This document shows, piece after piece, positions 29,601-37,851 of a stretch of DNA of 38,615 nt; within the stretch, counting starts at the first letter, position 1, and every line of letters starts with the position of its first letter. Where the stretch lies: positions 115,991 to 154,605 of the forward strand of contig DF237139.1 in the NCBI GenBank assembly GCA_000708835.1, read 5' to 3'. The DNA is from Klebsormidium nitens. Its lineage: Eukaryota; Streptophyta; Klebsormidiophyceae; Klebsormidiales; Klebsormidiaceae. The position numbers and the translations under genes were made by a program. The notes beneath the pieces were generated by a model. That model ran no database searches and was not told the origin of the DNA. It was given only the letters and a program-made list of their open reading frames with translations.

Positions 29601-30831
29601 AGGAGTGGAGCGCAAGCATGTTGAGCGCCAGGTGGCCCGCGTCAGAGTGGCTGAAGTTGGCGGTCACGGCCGTGTGCTCCCGGCGATCCTCTATCGACGC
29701 GACCGAAACCTGTACCAAATCACGGATTTCCGTCCAGCGATCGAACGTGAGGATCTCTGAATGTGTGCTTATATGAGGTTTAAACCTCGCTGAAAGCAAA
29801 TCTGGTCGAGGGAGGAGAGTTCCGTGGGCATGCGTTTGAGTGGATGACATTTGCGGCGTGGTCTTGGCCGTTCTTGAGGAACGTAAACGACACCCACGAG
29901 ATGGAGATGAGGTTTTGAGAATCCTTGTGACACGACTAAGACTGGGTCATTGGGGGCAGGTAGTTCTGGCAGGCATGTCAATCTTGACTTGGTGGTCACA
30001 TGAGCTTGAGGAGCATTTGATGAGGTCAGCTCAGCAGTTGATGGCAGACCTGCAAATCAAAAAGAATGCCAATCTCTGTTGTACAAAGTGCATTCAGAAG
30101 AGTTTCGTATTAGTCACCTCGGTTGTTTGACACGTCAGCGAGTCAAGCAAGGCCTCCGCAAGCCCTTCAGTCAAGAGCGTTGTGATTGCAAGGGACTAAG
30201 GGGAGTGCTAATGATTGCCGGTCTTGCATTGAATCAGATTTGACTTGAGTTGCATGAGAGCTTCGGGTAGGTAGAAACTACGATCCGACAGTCACAATTG
30301 GTGTGCTCTACACGTTCCACTTGAAAGCCCCAGACTGCACTCACCCATACTTTAGGCAATGATGTACCTCAAAGAAACCGGAATCGACGTGATATTCATG
30401 CGCATGAAATGCTGGGCCTGAAAGGAGAGACATACCTGGAAGTGCTTCTCCATGAATTCGCGCCGCTCGGGACTCTGCCACAGGAACCACACACTGATAT
30501 TTGCTGCAATGAGGCCGTAGAGAACGGTGGTGTGGTCAAGGGAGTTCCACATGGATGAGTCAACGCCATGACCATAGGGCTTGTGGACTGTGCTCCTGCA
30601 AAGAGGAAAGATGAAGTGAGTGGATCACATTGACGCCGAGAACAGTCTTCGTGTGAGCCTCTGAAGAAGAGAGGGATCTGTTGAGAAAACGAGAGGCTCA
30701 CTGGCTTTGGTCCACAAGAAGAGAGACGTTCTGTTGCGAGAAGAGACCTTGGGGCAAAGACAAGCTTGCTCAACCATCCCTTGCATTAGAAGTTGTTGCG
30801 ACATCTGGGCCAGGGAGATAGGGGATCTCAT
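26648..30831 (-). CDS. Rhomboid intramembrane serine protease, mitochondrial PARL/RBL12 type, seven exons
   Basis: Inner-membrane protease that cleaves transmembrane substrates (family knowledge). Exons in coding order: 30831-30629 (least certain), 30595-30436, 29709-29590, 29050-28934, 28045-27896, 27089-27045, 26737-26648; 294 residues ending TGA. The core is clear: TM1 VLYGLIAANISVWFLW, FSHSDAGHLALNML with H147xxxN151, LYLAGGLGCVAGH, catalytic S219 in SALGASGSVSALL, LPVPAWLYGIFVTALDL, and catalytic H276 in RIGYAGHLGGAAVGAAAW. The PSALGASG, PVPA and HLGGAA motifs resemble plant RBL12 and animal PARL. The first exon ends LLQRLTRRLFSAS, a plausible mitochondrial cleavage site, and an in-frame TGA precedes its ATG. 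Joining exons 1 and 2 requires a 33-nt intron; otherwise the true first exon lies elsewhere upstream. Introns flanking the GASG exon are full of exon-edge repeats. Confidence 0.88.
27355..27945 (-). repeat. Tandem copies of the donor edge of the rhomboid GASG exon
   Basis: The segment around the donor at 27885-27945 recurs with GCGCTCA starting at 27471, 27617, 27758 and 27888 (spacing 146, 141, 130 bp). Each copy is followed by AAGCCGCAAACGAGG-like sequence derived from the exon coding for KLLVYGLPV. Intron sequence (GCGGATTCGAG, TACGCTTTTGACG) repeats with it, and a fifth partial unit starts near 27355. The copy at 27888 joins in frame to the next exon, so it is taken as the real donor. Confidence 0.8.
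28046..28580 (-). repeat. About six ~100-bp tandem units upstream of the rhomboid GASG exon
   Basis: GGTTAGGCAGCA or close variants occur at 28068, 28161, 28263, 28369, 28471 and about 28561 (steps of 90-106 bp). Each lies between TGTACGCACGCC-like and CCTGGAAGCCGCAAAACCC-like sequence. The GCACGCC...CCTGG part matches the acceptor edge of the GASG exon (28030-28048), so the array seems to have grown from the exon border into the intron. Confidence 0.8.
30596..30628 (-). other. Candidate 33-nt intron of the rhomboid gene
   Basis: On the coding strand it begins GTGATC, contains CTCAC as a possible branch site, then a pyrimidine tract and TTTGCAG. Removing it joins RRLFSAS to STVHKPYGHG in frame; retaining it gives an immediate TGA. 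The acceptor is strong and the donor weak, and 33 nt is far below every other intron here. Confidence 0.45.
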
Positions 30832-32004
30832 ATGTGGCCCAGGAGCTCAGGACAGCGAGCAAATTTGTTAGTCTTCTGGAACGTCTTCAATTGGAAGAGC
30901 GTAAAATGTCTCAAAAGCTGAATTCAAATCTGAGAATTGATGCTACCAGAGAGAAAAAGCACACGTACAGGAAGCATATATCTGATAAGAAACAATTGGA
31001 AAAGATTCATTGTCCAGGGACCTGGACATACATTTGGGCTCTAGCGCGGACCCGGTGGAGGCCACGATAAGCCTTCCTTCTCTGGAAGGAAGGAAGACCA
31101 ACTGACGCAGACTATGTTATCTCCATCTGTGGCCCCCCTGAAATAAAGCCCTTTCTGATAGACCTTTTCTGGGGAGGACCCCTCGAATGTCAATGAGAGC
31201 TTCTGCCAACTTAGCAGAGAGCCAACCAGAACAGCAGTGTTACAAGCAGAGTATATTGAAAGTGCCGAACGCATTTAAATACAAGACAAAACCACACGAG
31301 AGTGCTTCAACAGTCACCTTGAACCCAGCGCCTGCCATCTGCGCTCCCAAGGCATCTGCAGATTTGATGCACTCTGGAAAGCTGCAGCCAACCTTCCCCC
31401 ACTGTTTGCTTTTCCAGTTTTTCGGTATGCCCCTGTGTTGCTAGCATCTTGTATCGCGTCCATCTTCTTCCCAGGGGTCTTGGTCTCCAACCGCAGAATT
31501 GAGCCCTCATTTGCAGAAAATTTGTTCCACTGAACACCATCTTTGTTTGCCAATGGCGTGATGCAGTCCTTGAGCTCATGAAGCGAAGCCTCATCTGAGC
31601 AATGCAACTGGAGACGCTGAAGAGCCGCGGTGTTCTGGCATTCTGAGGAATTGTGAGTTCTAGCATTTGCTGCGTTGCTGTTGAAAGAAGCTTTCATCTC
31701 AAATTCTCAGAGACCGCTGCTCAAGACAGTCCCCAGGTTCAGCACTGCTGCATGGCACCGCCAATTTGGCGTTGGTGCAAAGAGCGGTGGCACTCTTGAC
31801 ACTTGCGTTTGATTGGACCGCAGTGACTCTTGCAGAAGCGGAAAGAGTGTCATTTTTCTTCCTTGATGTTTGGGTCCGCGCTAAGCAGGTTGCGTTATGA
31901 CTGGATATGAGTTCCCCTGGACCCGCTTCAGAGTCTGTCACCCATTCTCCTCAGACGTTTTAGGGTGGTAAGCAAGGTGAAAAAGCACCACAGCAACCGT
32001 AAAA
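30832..32004. other. Region with no confident gene
   Basis: Upstream side of the rhomboid gene. Besides the minus-strand ORF at 31314-31697 (listed), it contains only short ORFs. A 36-residue Cys-rich stretch near 31785-31865 (minus) has CKSHC and KCQECH but is closed by stops on both sides and has no start. It may contain undetected short exons. Confidence 0.3.
31314..31697 (-). CDS. Unrecognised ORF, 127 codons, doubtful
   Basis: It opens with a true ATG and runs to TGA/TAG without interruption; the first ~85 residues have balanced composition (e.g. SLHELKDCITPLANKDGVQW) while the tail looks random. No domain was recognised. It could be an exon of an unseen minus-strand gene, a gene relic or chance. 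Confidence 0.25.
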   Translation of the reverse strand: MKASFNSNAANARTHNSSECQNTAALQRLQLHCSDEASLHELKDCITPLANKDGVQWNKFSANEGSILRLETKTPGKKMDAIQDASNTGAYRKTGKANSGGRLAAAFQSASNLQMPWERRWQALGSR

Positions 32005-32316
32005 TCAATCAGACTTTGGCTGGTTGATTGTATTGGGAATACTCAGTTGGATCCACAGGCTGCTCTCAAACCCCACCACACTGCTACGATCCCTAGCTGC
32101 TTCAGATAGGAATGGAAACTGACATTCGACTGTCTGAACCACCGCCCTGATCTTTGGGTCATCGACTGCGGTCCATGCGAAAGGAGGCCCCCTTGGTGCG
32201 ATTCTGGTCTCATTACCGGACTGGAGAGCGCATAGGCGTGACAATCTGCTGTAGCCAGAAGGGTAGCCCTTGATGGGGTCTACCACGAGTTCCTCGGGCG
32301 AGAGGAGGGTGTCCAT
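32005..32316 (-). CDS. Unrecognised ORF, about 103 residues, divergent to the C2H2-like gene
   Basis: It starts at an ATG (MDTLLSPEELVVDPIKG) in a frame that is open for another eight codons upstream, back to a possible acceptor (CCACTCAG). Composition is protein-like: GYPSGYSRLSRLCALQSG, DDPKIRAVVQTVECQFPF. No family recognised. It is divergent from the plus-strand gene at 32507, with about 190 bp between them as a possible shared promoter. It may be the last exon of a longer gene. Confidence 0.35.
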   Translation of the reverse strand: MDTLLSPEELVVDPIKGYPSGYSRLSRLCALQSGNETRIAPRGPPFAWTAVDDPKIRAVVQTVECQFPFLSEAARDRSSVVGFESSLWIQLSIPNTINQPKSD

Positions 32317-32506
32317 TGGGCGTTCTTCTAACGACAACTGAGTGGAATGTTTTGAGAGACGGAACGCGGATAATCAGAAAACAGTGCTTCTTTGACCGTC
32401 GATGCCGATTCAACGTGAAGAGAATATAACCGTTGAGATCTAGATTTCGAACTTTGGCAGAACCGAACTTCCAAGAGTATTCTCATTGTGAGAAAGCGCG
32501 CAGAAA

Positions 32507-33530
32507 ATGATGGCGAGGCAGTCGCCCGAGGAAGCTGGCTTCGTGAGATGTGGGGACATCTGGATATGTAAGCTGCTGTTGAATGGAGGGAGGGTGTGCA
32601 ACGAGCAATTCTCGTGTAAGAAGAAGCACCTACTCGAGACGCATCGCCTGGAGCAGCATGATATTCCCGGCCCGTTGCCGACGCTGAAAACGGGTAGGAT
32701 CGTCACTGTCTCAGAAGAAGAAAAGAGAGCGAAGCACGCTGCGAGGCAGGCAAGATACGTTGCCAAGAAAGGCCCTGACGCCATGAAGGCGATAGAGGAA
32801 GCCAGCAAGATGACCAAGCTCACCCAGAAGTTCAGAGAAGCATTCGATATCCAGTTCCCCTGTAACAAACACAGAGATGAGCAAGCCTTCTTTCGTGTTG
32901 CCTGGGGTCATGCACTTTATTGCGGATGCCATCTCTGAATTTCCAGGTCACCTGGATGCGAACTCAGGATGCAGTCACACTCTTTGGCGTCTGGCGAGGC
33001 ACAAGTTCACGATGCTCGGAATGCTGGCTCACGTTGAAAATACCGTGAACCCATCCAACATCACAGAAGTAGCACTGAAGGCTTACGTGGAGCATGCTGG
33101 GTTGGAGTTGGACGCGGGATCCAGAGAATGGTAAGCACCGCAGTATGCTGGTGCTATGCTGAATCTTTCATGCACCGGTACCGAGCTCCTGCTGCCTTTG
33201 TGTTGAATAATCTAGCTGTTTAGTGACGCTCTCCTTTGGTGCTTTTTTTCCAGGTATGAAGAGGTGGTGTGGGTGCCTATGAACCGCAGATTTACCGAGC
33301 TGCTGGACAGCTGCTACTTCCTTGGTCAGCCGTCAGGAGGAGGTTTGACACGATGTGAGTCTGAAGACGCAGAGCAGGAGAATGCAAATCAGAGTTACGT
33401 CGCAGCCAGAGAGGCCTGGATGGTAGCACAGTTGACTAGGCTTGAGAGGATCGAGCATAGAGAGGTCTGGGCACACAGGAAGGCGGCTGAAAAGATGGGC
33501 GTTCTGAGGCCCAGAGCCGTGAACACCTGA
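32507..33530 (+). CDS. Unrecognised three-exon protein with one C2H2-like finger
   Basis: Exons 32507-32861, 32947-33130 and 33254-33530 join in frame to 271 residues ending TGA. Introns are short (85 and 123 nt) with normal GT-AG ends. Near the N-terminus WICKLLLNGGRVC, then F35, L42 and HRLEQH give C21-x9-C31-x14-H46-x4-H51, a single zinc-finger-like pattern with a long Cys-Cys loop. A Lys/Arg/Ala-rich, probably helical segment follows (EEEKRAKHAARQARYVAKKG), then HLDANSGCSHTLWRLARHKF, and a charged helical C-terminus with RLERIEHREVWAHRKAAEK. I do not recognise the family; a nucleic-acid-binding role is a guess from the finger. Two adjacent ATGs make the start uncertain by one codon. Confidence 0.75.
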
Positions 33531-33567
33531 CACGTGTCGCTGTAGTGTGTGTCATTTGACCACCTTC

Positions 33568-33815
33568 CATGATGCCCTCTCCAGATGACGTCATTGCGAA
33601 GCTTTCGTGACGCTTTCTGCAGATAGGGTCATTGCAAGGTCCCCATGATGCCTTCTGCAGATAGGGTCAATGCGAGATTCCTATGATGCCTTCTGCAGAT
33701 AGGGTCATCGTGACACGTACATGATGCGCTCTGTAGATAAGGTCACGCGCCTGTTGTCATGACGGCATATACAGAATGCGTCATTTTGCACTCTCCATGA
33801 CGGTCTTGGTACGCA
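33568..33815 (+). repeat. 38-bp minisatellite, about 6.5 units
   Basis: Unit heads (CATGATG or variants) stand at 33568, 33606, 33644, 33682, 33720, 33758 and 33796, an exact 38-bp step. The unit core is TTCTGCAGATAGGGTCATTG. Units differ by substitutions but show no net indels. It begins about 40 bp after the stop of the C2H2-like gene, so it probably lies in its 3' UTR or just downstream. Confidence 0.9.
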
Positions 33816-34066
33816 AAAGTGGCAGTTTATGTGGCTTAACTGGGTAGTAAAAGCGGGTTAATGTGACAAAATGGCTGGAAAAGGGGTCAACTATGGAAAG
33901 ATTCGGTCGATAACCCCCAAAGTTATAGCAACAGTCGCTGTCCGTCGTCACCGTGAATGCGCGGAGGTTCGCCTCGATCGAGAAGGCAATCGATTCTGTG
34001 GTCGATAAGGAGCCAACGGTCAAGTCTCAGTACGGTTGTACAAAGCCGCATAAATTGTCCCGCAAT

Positions 34067-34396
34067 TCAAGCAAGTTCCATGCCACATGATGTGCAATAC
34101 CCTGCTACTTCCAACGACATTAAAGCTTTTATGCTGTTGATCATCATTTGCAACTTGTCAACCGTCTTCTGTGCAATCGGGGCACTCATCATATCTGCTT
34201 CTTCTGGACTGCACAAGTATGCATCGATTGGGCTGACATAGGTGGAGATGTCAAAGGGCTGAATCTGATACGAACACTCCTTGCATTTCCAACCGAGAGC
34301 GTTTCTCAAGGTCTCAAATCTCAGATCCACAAGTCGGTCAATGAATCGCAAGTGTTGCTCCCTCAGGTCGGAAAGGATTTCCTGCAGGCGTTGCAT
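34067..34396 (-). CDS. Small Cys-pair ORF, possibly a truncated zinc-ribbon protein
   Basis: 109 residues from a true ATG. It starts with a helical segment (QEILSDLREQHLRFIDRLVD), then WKCKECSYQI, a middle part with YLCSPEEADMM, and ends GYCTSCGMELA. The CxxC pairs suggest zinc binding. The same frame continues upstream of the ATG for about eleven codons as KFCPFCYN before a TAA. A third CxxC thus lies just outside the predicted protein, hinting at a lost N-terminus. No family was recognised, and it may be a pseudogene fragment. Confidence 0.45.
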   Translation of the reverse strand: MQRLQEILSDLREQHLRFIDRLVDLRFETLRNALGWKCKECSYQIQPFDISTYVSPIDAYLCSPEEADMMSAPIAQKTVDKLQMMINSIKALMSLEVAGYCTSCGMELA

Positions 34397-35026
34397 ATTG
34401 TAACAAAACGGGCAGAATTTTTGCCCGCCAATTTACGCACTTTAGGTTCGTGTCTATTTAGGGCGCACGTTCTAGGAGAAGTGGGTCGCTTTAGTTCACC
34501 GTCGGGTGCGTCTATATAGGAAGGAAGGCTCTTAGCTCTTTCCGTTCAGATTCTTAGGTGCCGGGATTCCCTCAGTGACACTATAGCAGTGACTCTAAAA
34601 CTGCTCCCATGTATGTAAGTGTATGCTGTCCCATCCCTCCGCAGTTGATCTGCATTGGCAACAACAGATTGTTCAATGGTGGTGAGGAGTTGTCATGATA
34701 CAAACCCAGTTGCTGTGTGGATTGTCAACTTACCTAAGCCTCCACAAAAAGCAAGATTGTTCCTGCTGACAGATGCGAAGTTGCACGCCACCGAAGCAAT
34801 CATTTCATCTGCTTGCACACTTGAAAATAGAGGATGCAGATGCGGACTCTCCATTCTGATGCAACCCTACCAAACCTAAAATCTCAGGAAGGGAGCTCTA
34901 CAGCGTGCAGATTGGAAGAAACCACAGCTCTGTGGCATGCAGATTGGAAAAAAGCCCTCCTAACCACAGTATACATGACAATCTGACTCGTAATCGCAGG
35001 GTTTGGAAGCCAGAGCCATACTCACC
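34397..35026. other. Gap between two minus-strand ORFs
   Basis: No supported gene. A CTATATAGG motif at about 34509-34518 could be a plus-strand TATA element, but no gene follows it. A short hairpin CGGGCA / TGCCCG lies near 34410-34427. Near 34890-34960 the pattern GCATGCAGATTGGAA repeats imperfectly. Confidence 0.3.
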
Positions 35027-35656
35027 CTAATGATTACCCACGGGTTCCAGGCCAAAGCTCGCTGCCAACTCCTCCAGGTGATCGAAAACCACAAATTCCT
35101 GCTTGCAGTTGGCTCTCAAGTTGGGATGGCGGCGAGCCAGTTCTAGGAGTTCGTTCACCGCCATCTTCAGCGATTCATAGTCAGAGAAGTGAATGGTAGC
35201 ATTCCGTCTGCTGATCACTGTGTCGGCCATCCTTGCAAAGGAGGTTTCAGCTAAGCCTGCAGAGCGTTGAACAAAATCTTGCAGTCGTGCGTCTCCATCC
35301 ATAGCCAACCGCAGAAATGGGGTGCCTTGGGGCGCTGCCTGTGGCTGTCGTCCAAGCGCAAACAAGAGAAGCTGTGCTGCAAGGTTTTGGATCAGGGGCC
35401 TGCCGAACGTGAGGGCATCATCGTGGGAGGTTTGCTCCAGCCTGTGAAACTGGAGCTCCAGATCCGCAAGCCGCGTCTGCACATCTTGAAGTGCATGATC
35501 TTCAGAAAGTGCCACCCATGACTTCCCTCCCACCCGCAATTCGTTGGGCACTTCGTGGGAACGCAGGGACCTCTCCTCGTTGAACAGCACAACCAGATCT
35601 CCGCGATACTCGTCTGTCGACAAAATGTCACTCAAGCACGCTTGAAATCCTGTCAT
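35027..35656 (-). CDS. Unrecognised 210-residue protein, single exon
   Basis: It opens at ATG (MTGFQACLSDILSTDEYRGD) and ends TAG. The frame is open for more than 10 codons upstream, including a possible acceptor (CTGTACAG), so an upstream exon is possible. Composition is convincingly protein-like and amphipathic: DLVVLFNEERSLRSHEVPNE, LQDVQTRLADLELQFHRLEQ (probably coiled coil), LIQNLAAQLLLFALGRQP, SRRNATIHFSDYESLKMAVN, and QEFVVFDHLEELAASFGLEP near the end. No signal peptide or membrane segment. I do not recognise the family. Its length, low stop density and repeated helical pattern argue for a real gene. Confidence 0.6.
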   Translation of the reverse strand: MTGFQACLSDILSTDEYRGDLVVLFNEERSLRSHEVPNELRVGGKSWVALSEDHALQDVQTRLADLELQFHRLEQTSHDDALTFGRPLIQNLAAQLLLFALGRQPQAAPQGTPFLRLAMDGDARLQDFVQRSAGLAETSFARMADTVISRRNATIHFSDYESLKMAVNELLELARRHPNLRANCKQEFVVFDHLEELAASFGLEPVGNH

Positions 35657-36208
35657 TGGCACCGACTTCAAAGTCGGTACACCTACCCCTGTACAGACGT
35701 AGCGATCTCACGGCAGCCATCTCTTTACCAGTGCTAGAAGGAAAGAGTGCAAAGAGAAGGCGCACACCTAACCGGCTCCTTCCTCAACAACTTTCTGGCG
35801 CCAGAGAGCATGACACCCTCTCTTCCCTAGAGACTTCTTCAACTTGGCGCCGGAAAGAAGTCCGAGTAGGTTGTAGGTAGTACTAGGGTTCGGATGGCCA
35901 TAATTAGGTAGAATCGGACACGGACGTTGTATCTCACTTCGGTCAGTGCGGAAAAACCCCGGACCTGGTCCGTCCGATGATATTTGAGTCATCCTAGGCC
36001 GTCCATTCTGGTATCGGACTCCCACCTAAAACCCTGAAACCCCTCCTGGCACCGCTCACCACCACCGTGCACGAATACAGAAGCTCGTCGTTCCCTTGGC
36101 CGACCCCTTGCCCAAATTCCTAAACACCCCGGTGGGCAGTGGGAACCCTACAGCCAAATCTGCCCCACGACCCCTCTTTTGTACACCTTAACCCAAATAC
36201 ACAGGGCG
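35657..36208. other. Non-coding stretch before the satellite
   Basis: No gene seen. An imperfect inverted repeat around ACTTTCTGGCGCC (about 35787) and GGCGCCGGAAAG (about 35854) is present. CCTAAAACCCTGAAACCCCT at 36025-36044 is telomere-like and marks the left approach to the satellite. Confidence 0.4.
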
Positions 36209-36805
36209 CATGGGTCAGGAAACCCTAAATCCTGATGTGTAATGCATAGTTAGTCAGGAAACCCTGCAGCCTGACTATTGATTCATATTGAGTCAGGAAA
36301 CCCTAAATTCTGATTGTGAATGCAACAGGGGTCAGGAAACCCTGAAGCCTGATGTGTAATGCATAGTTAGTCAGGAAACCCTGCAGCCTGACTAACGATG
36401 CATGTTGGGTCAGGAAACCCTCAATCCTAACCAACAATGCATATTGGGTCAGGAACCGCAAATCCTGACTCATGTATGCCACATGGGTCAGGAAACCCTA
36501 AATCCTGATGTGTAATGCATAGTTAGTCAGGAAACCCTGCAGCCTGACTATTGATGCATATTGAGTCAGGAAACCCTAAATTCTGATTGTGAATGCAACA
36601 GGGGTCAGGAAACCCTGAAGCCTGATGTGTAATGCATAGTTAGTCAGGAAACCCTGCAGCCTGACTAACGATGCATGTTGGGTCAGGAAACCCTCAATCC
36701 TGACCAACAATGCATATTGGGTCAGGAACCGCAAATCCTGATTATGTATGCCACATGGGTCAGGCAACCCTAGATCCTGATGGGTAATGCATATATAGTC
36801 AGGGT
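36209..36805. repeat. Telo-box satellite: ~45-bp units in a ~273-bp higher-order array
   Basis: About 13 units of roughly 45-46 bp follow the plan GTCAGGAAACCCTxxxxCCTGAx-spacer-ATGCAT. Six-unit blocks repeat: CATGGGTCAGG starts at 36209, 36482 and 36754 (steps of 273 and 272 bp), and corresponding units of different blocks are nearly identical while neighbours within a block differ. Most units carry AAACCCT, several AAACCCTAAA, the plant telomere motif. GTCAGG and CCTGAC flank it as arms of a potential hairpin. A 36576-36821 minus-strand ORF is only the repeat read in an open frame. Confidence 0.92.
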
Positions 36806-37851
36806 CCCTTGGTAAAACCACTAGGAGGAGGGAGGGGAGGACTATGAGGTTTTAGGGTTTTAGGGGACGATGCACATGTCGAACGTATGGTGACAATGCA
36901 ACTATGTAAAAGCTCGGCAGACCGGATGGAGTCTCTTGCGCCTTCAAGCTGCGCCCCTGCACAACGCCATCTTCATGATGCACAATGGCCTAGAAATCTA
37001 GCAATTGCCTGGGATTTGCTTGGCCCCAAGTGGCCCCAAGGGAGAGGATTTCCAATGATGCAATGGATGCACAGACTCGAGTCTAGTCTCCGTCTGGCCC
37101 TGACATCTGGACCTGTCTATATCAGAATGCTGCCCGCGTGCATCACGTGACTCATTGCCTGCTGGTTTCTGCTCCGTAGATCATATGAGTGCAGGCCTCT
37201 ACTTCGTCGATAAGGCTGTGCGCGGACCGCGGCCTCTGCATGCTGGTGGGAACTTCAAAGACAGGCACTACGGTAGATGATGGTCTGATGGTGTACCGTC
37301 GTACTAATCAAACATACCGTATATGGCATGTGAGCTTACCTGCATGTAGTGTCGGATGCCAGGTAGCTCCTTGGCCCCTCAAACTTACATGTCGACCTCG
37401 TGGCCAAGTACTGAAGACAGGCTTGGGCCCAGGTGCAGAACCACAAGACTTGACCACATTGCATGCAATAGATTGAGAGGAATTGAGTGTGTTTTTTGCA
37501 CTCTACGTCAGCTAGATAAGCAATTGATTATGCTTCGATCTTCCTATATAATCATTGAACGATCGAGTACTTCAGGCACGTAACAAAATCGATACGTACA
37601 GACACGTATGTGATCGGATCAAGATTACATGCAAGATTATTGTAAGTTTACAACAGGTACGTCATGTTCCTTCACGTAGTTCCAATGCAAGTCGATCATG
37701 CAGAAGGTGCGTGTCTAGATGTTGTGCATATCATTGCAACATGCAATCAACCTTGACAGATCAAAAACTTCAAGACGATACAGGGCACCATAACCATCGC
37801 TGTCTTTTTCCATCCCCTATCCCAAATTCAAGATTCGCAGACTTTCTGCAT
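36806..37851. other. Non-coding region between satellite and BTB gene
   Basis: GGTTTTAGGGTTTTAGGGG at 36848-36866 is two TTTTAGGG-type telomere-like repeats directly beside the satellite. The remainder is AT-rich, with many ACGTAC/TACGT motifs around 37560-37680. It must hold the 3' UTR of the BTB-domain gene. No other gene was recognised. Confidence 0.45.

Noticed and set aside
31785-31865. Cys-rich minus-strand stretch with CKSHC and KCQECH
   Set aside because: Closed by stops on both sides within 36 codons, no start and no convincing splice sites; could be a relic but cannot be supported.
36576-36821. Minus-strand ORF with LQGFLT-like 15-residue repeats
   Set aside because: It is the satellite read in a frame kept open by the near-45-bp period; unit lengths of 45 and 46 break the frame elsewhere, and the motif mirrors the DNA repeat.
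36887-37476. Two plus-strand ORFs of 87 and 95 codons
   Set aside because: Random-looking composition, no domain, and situated in AT-rich spacer between satellite and the BTB gene 3' end.
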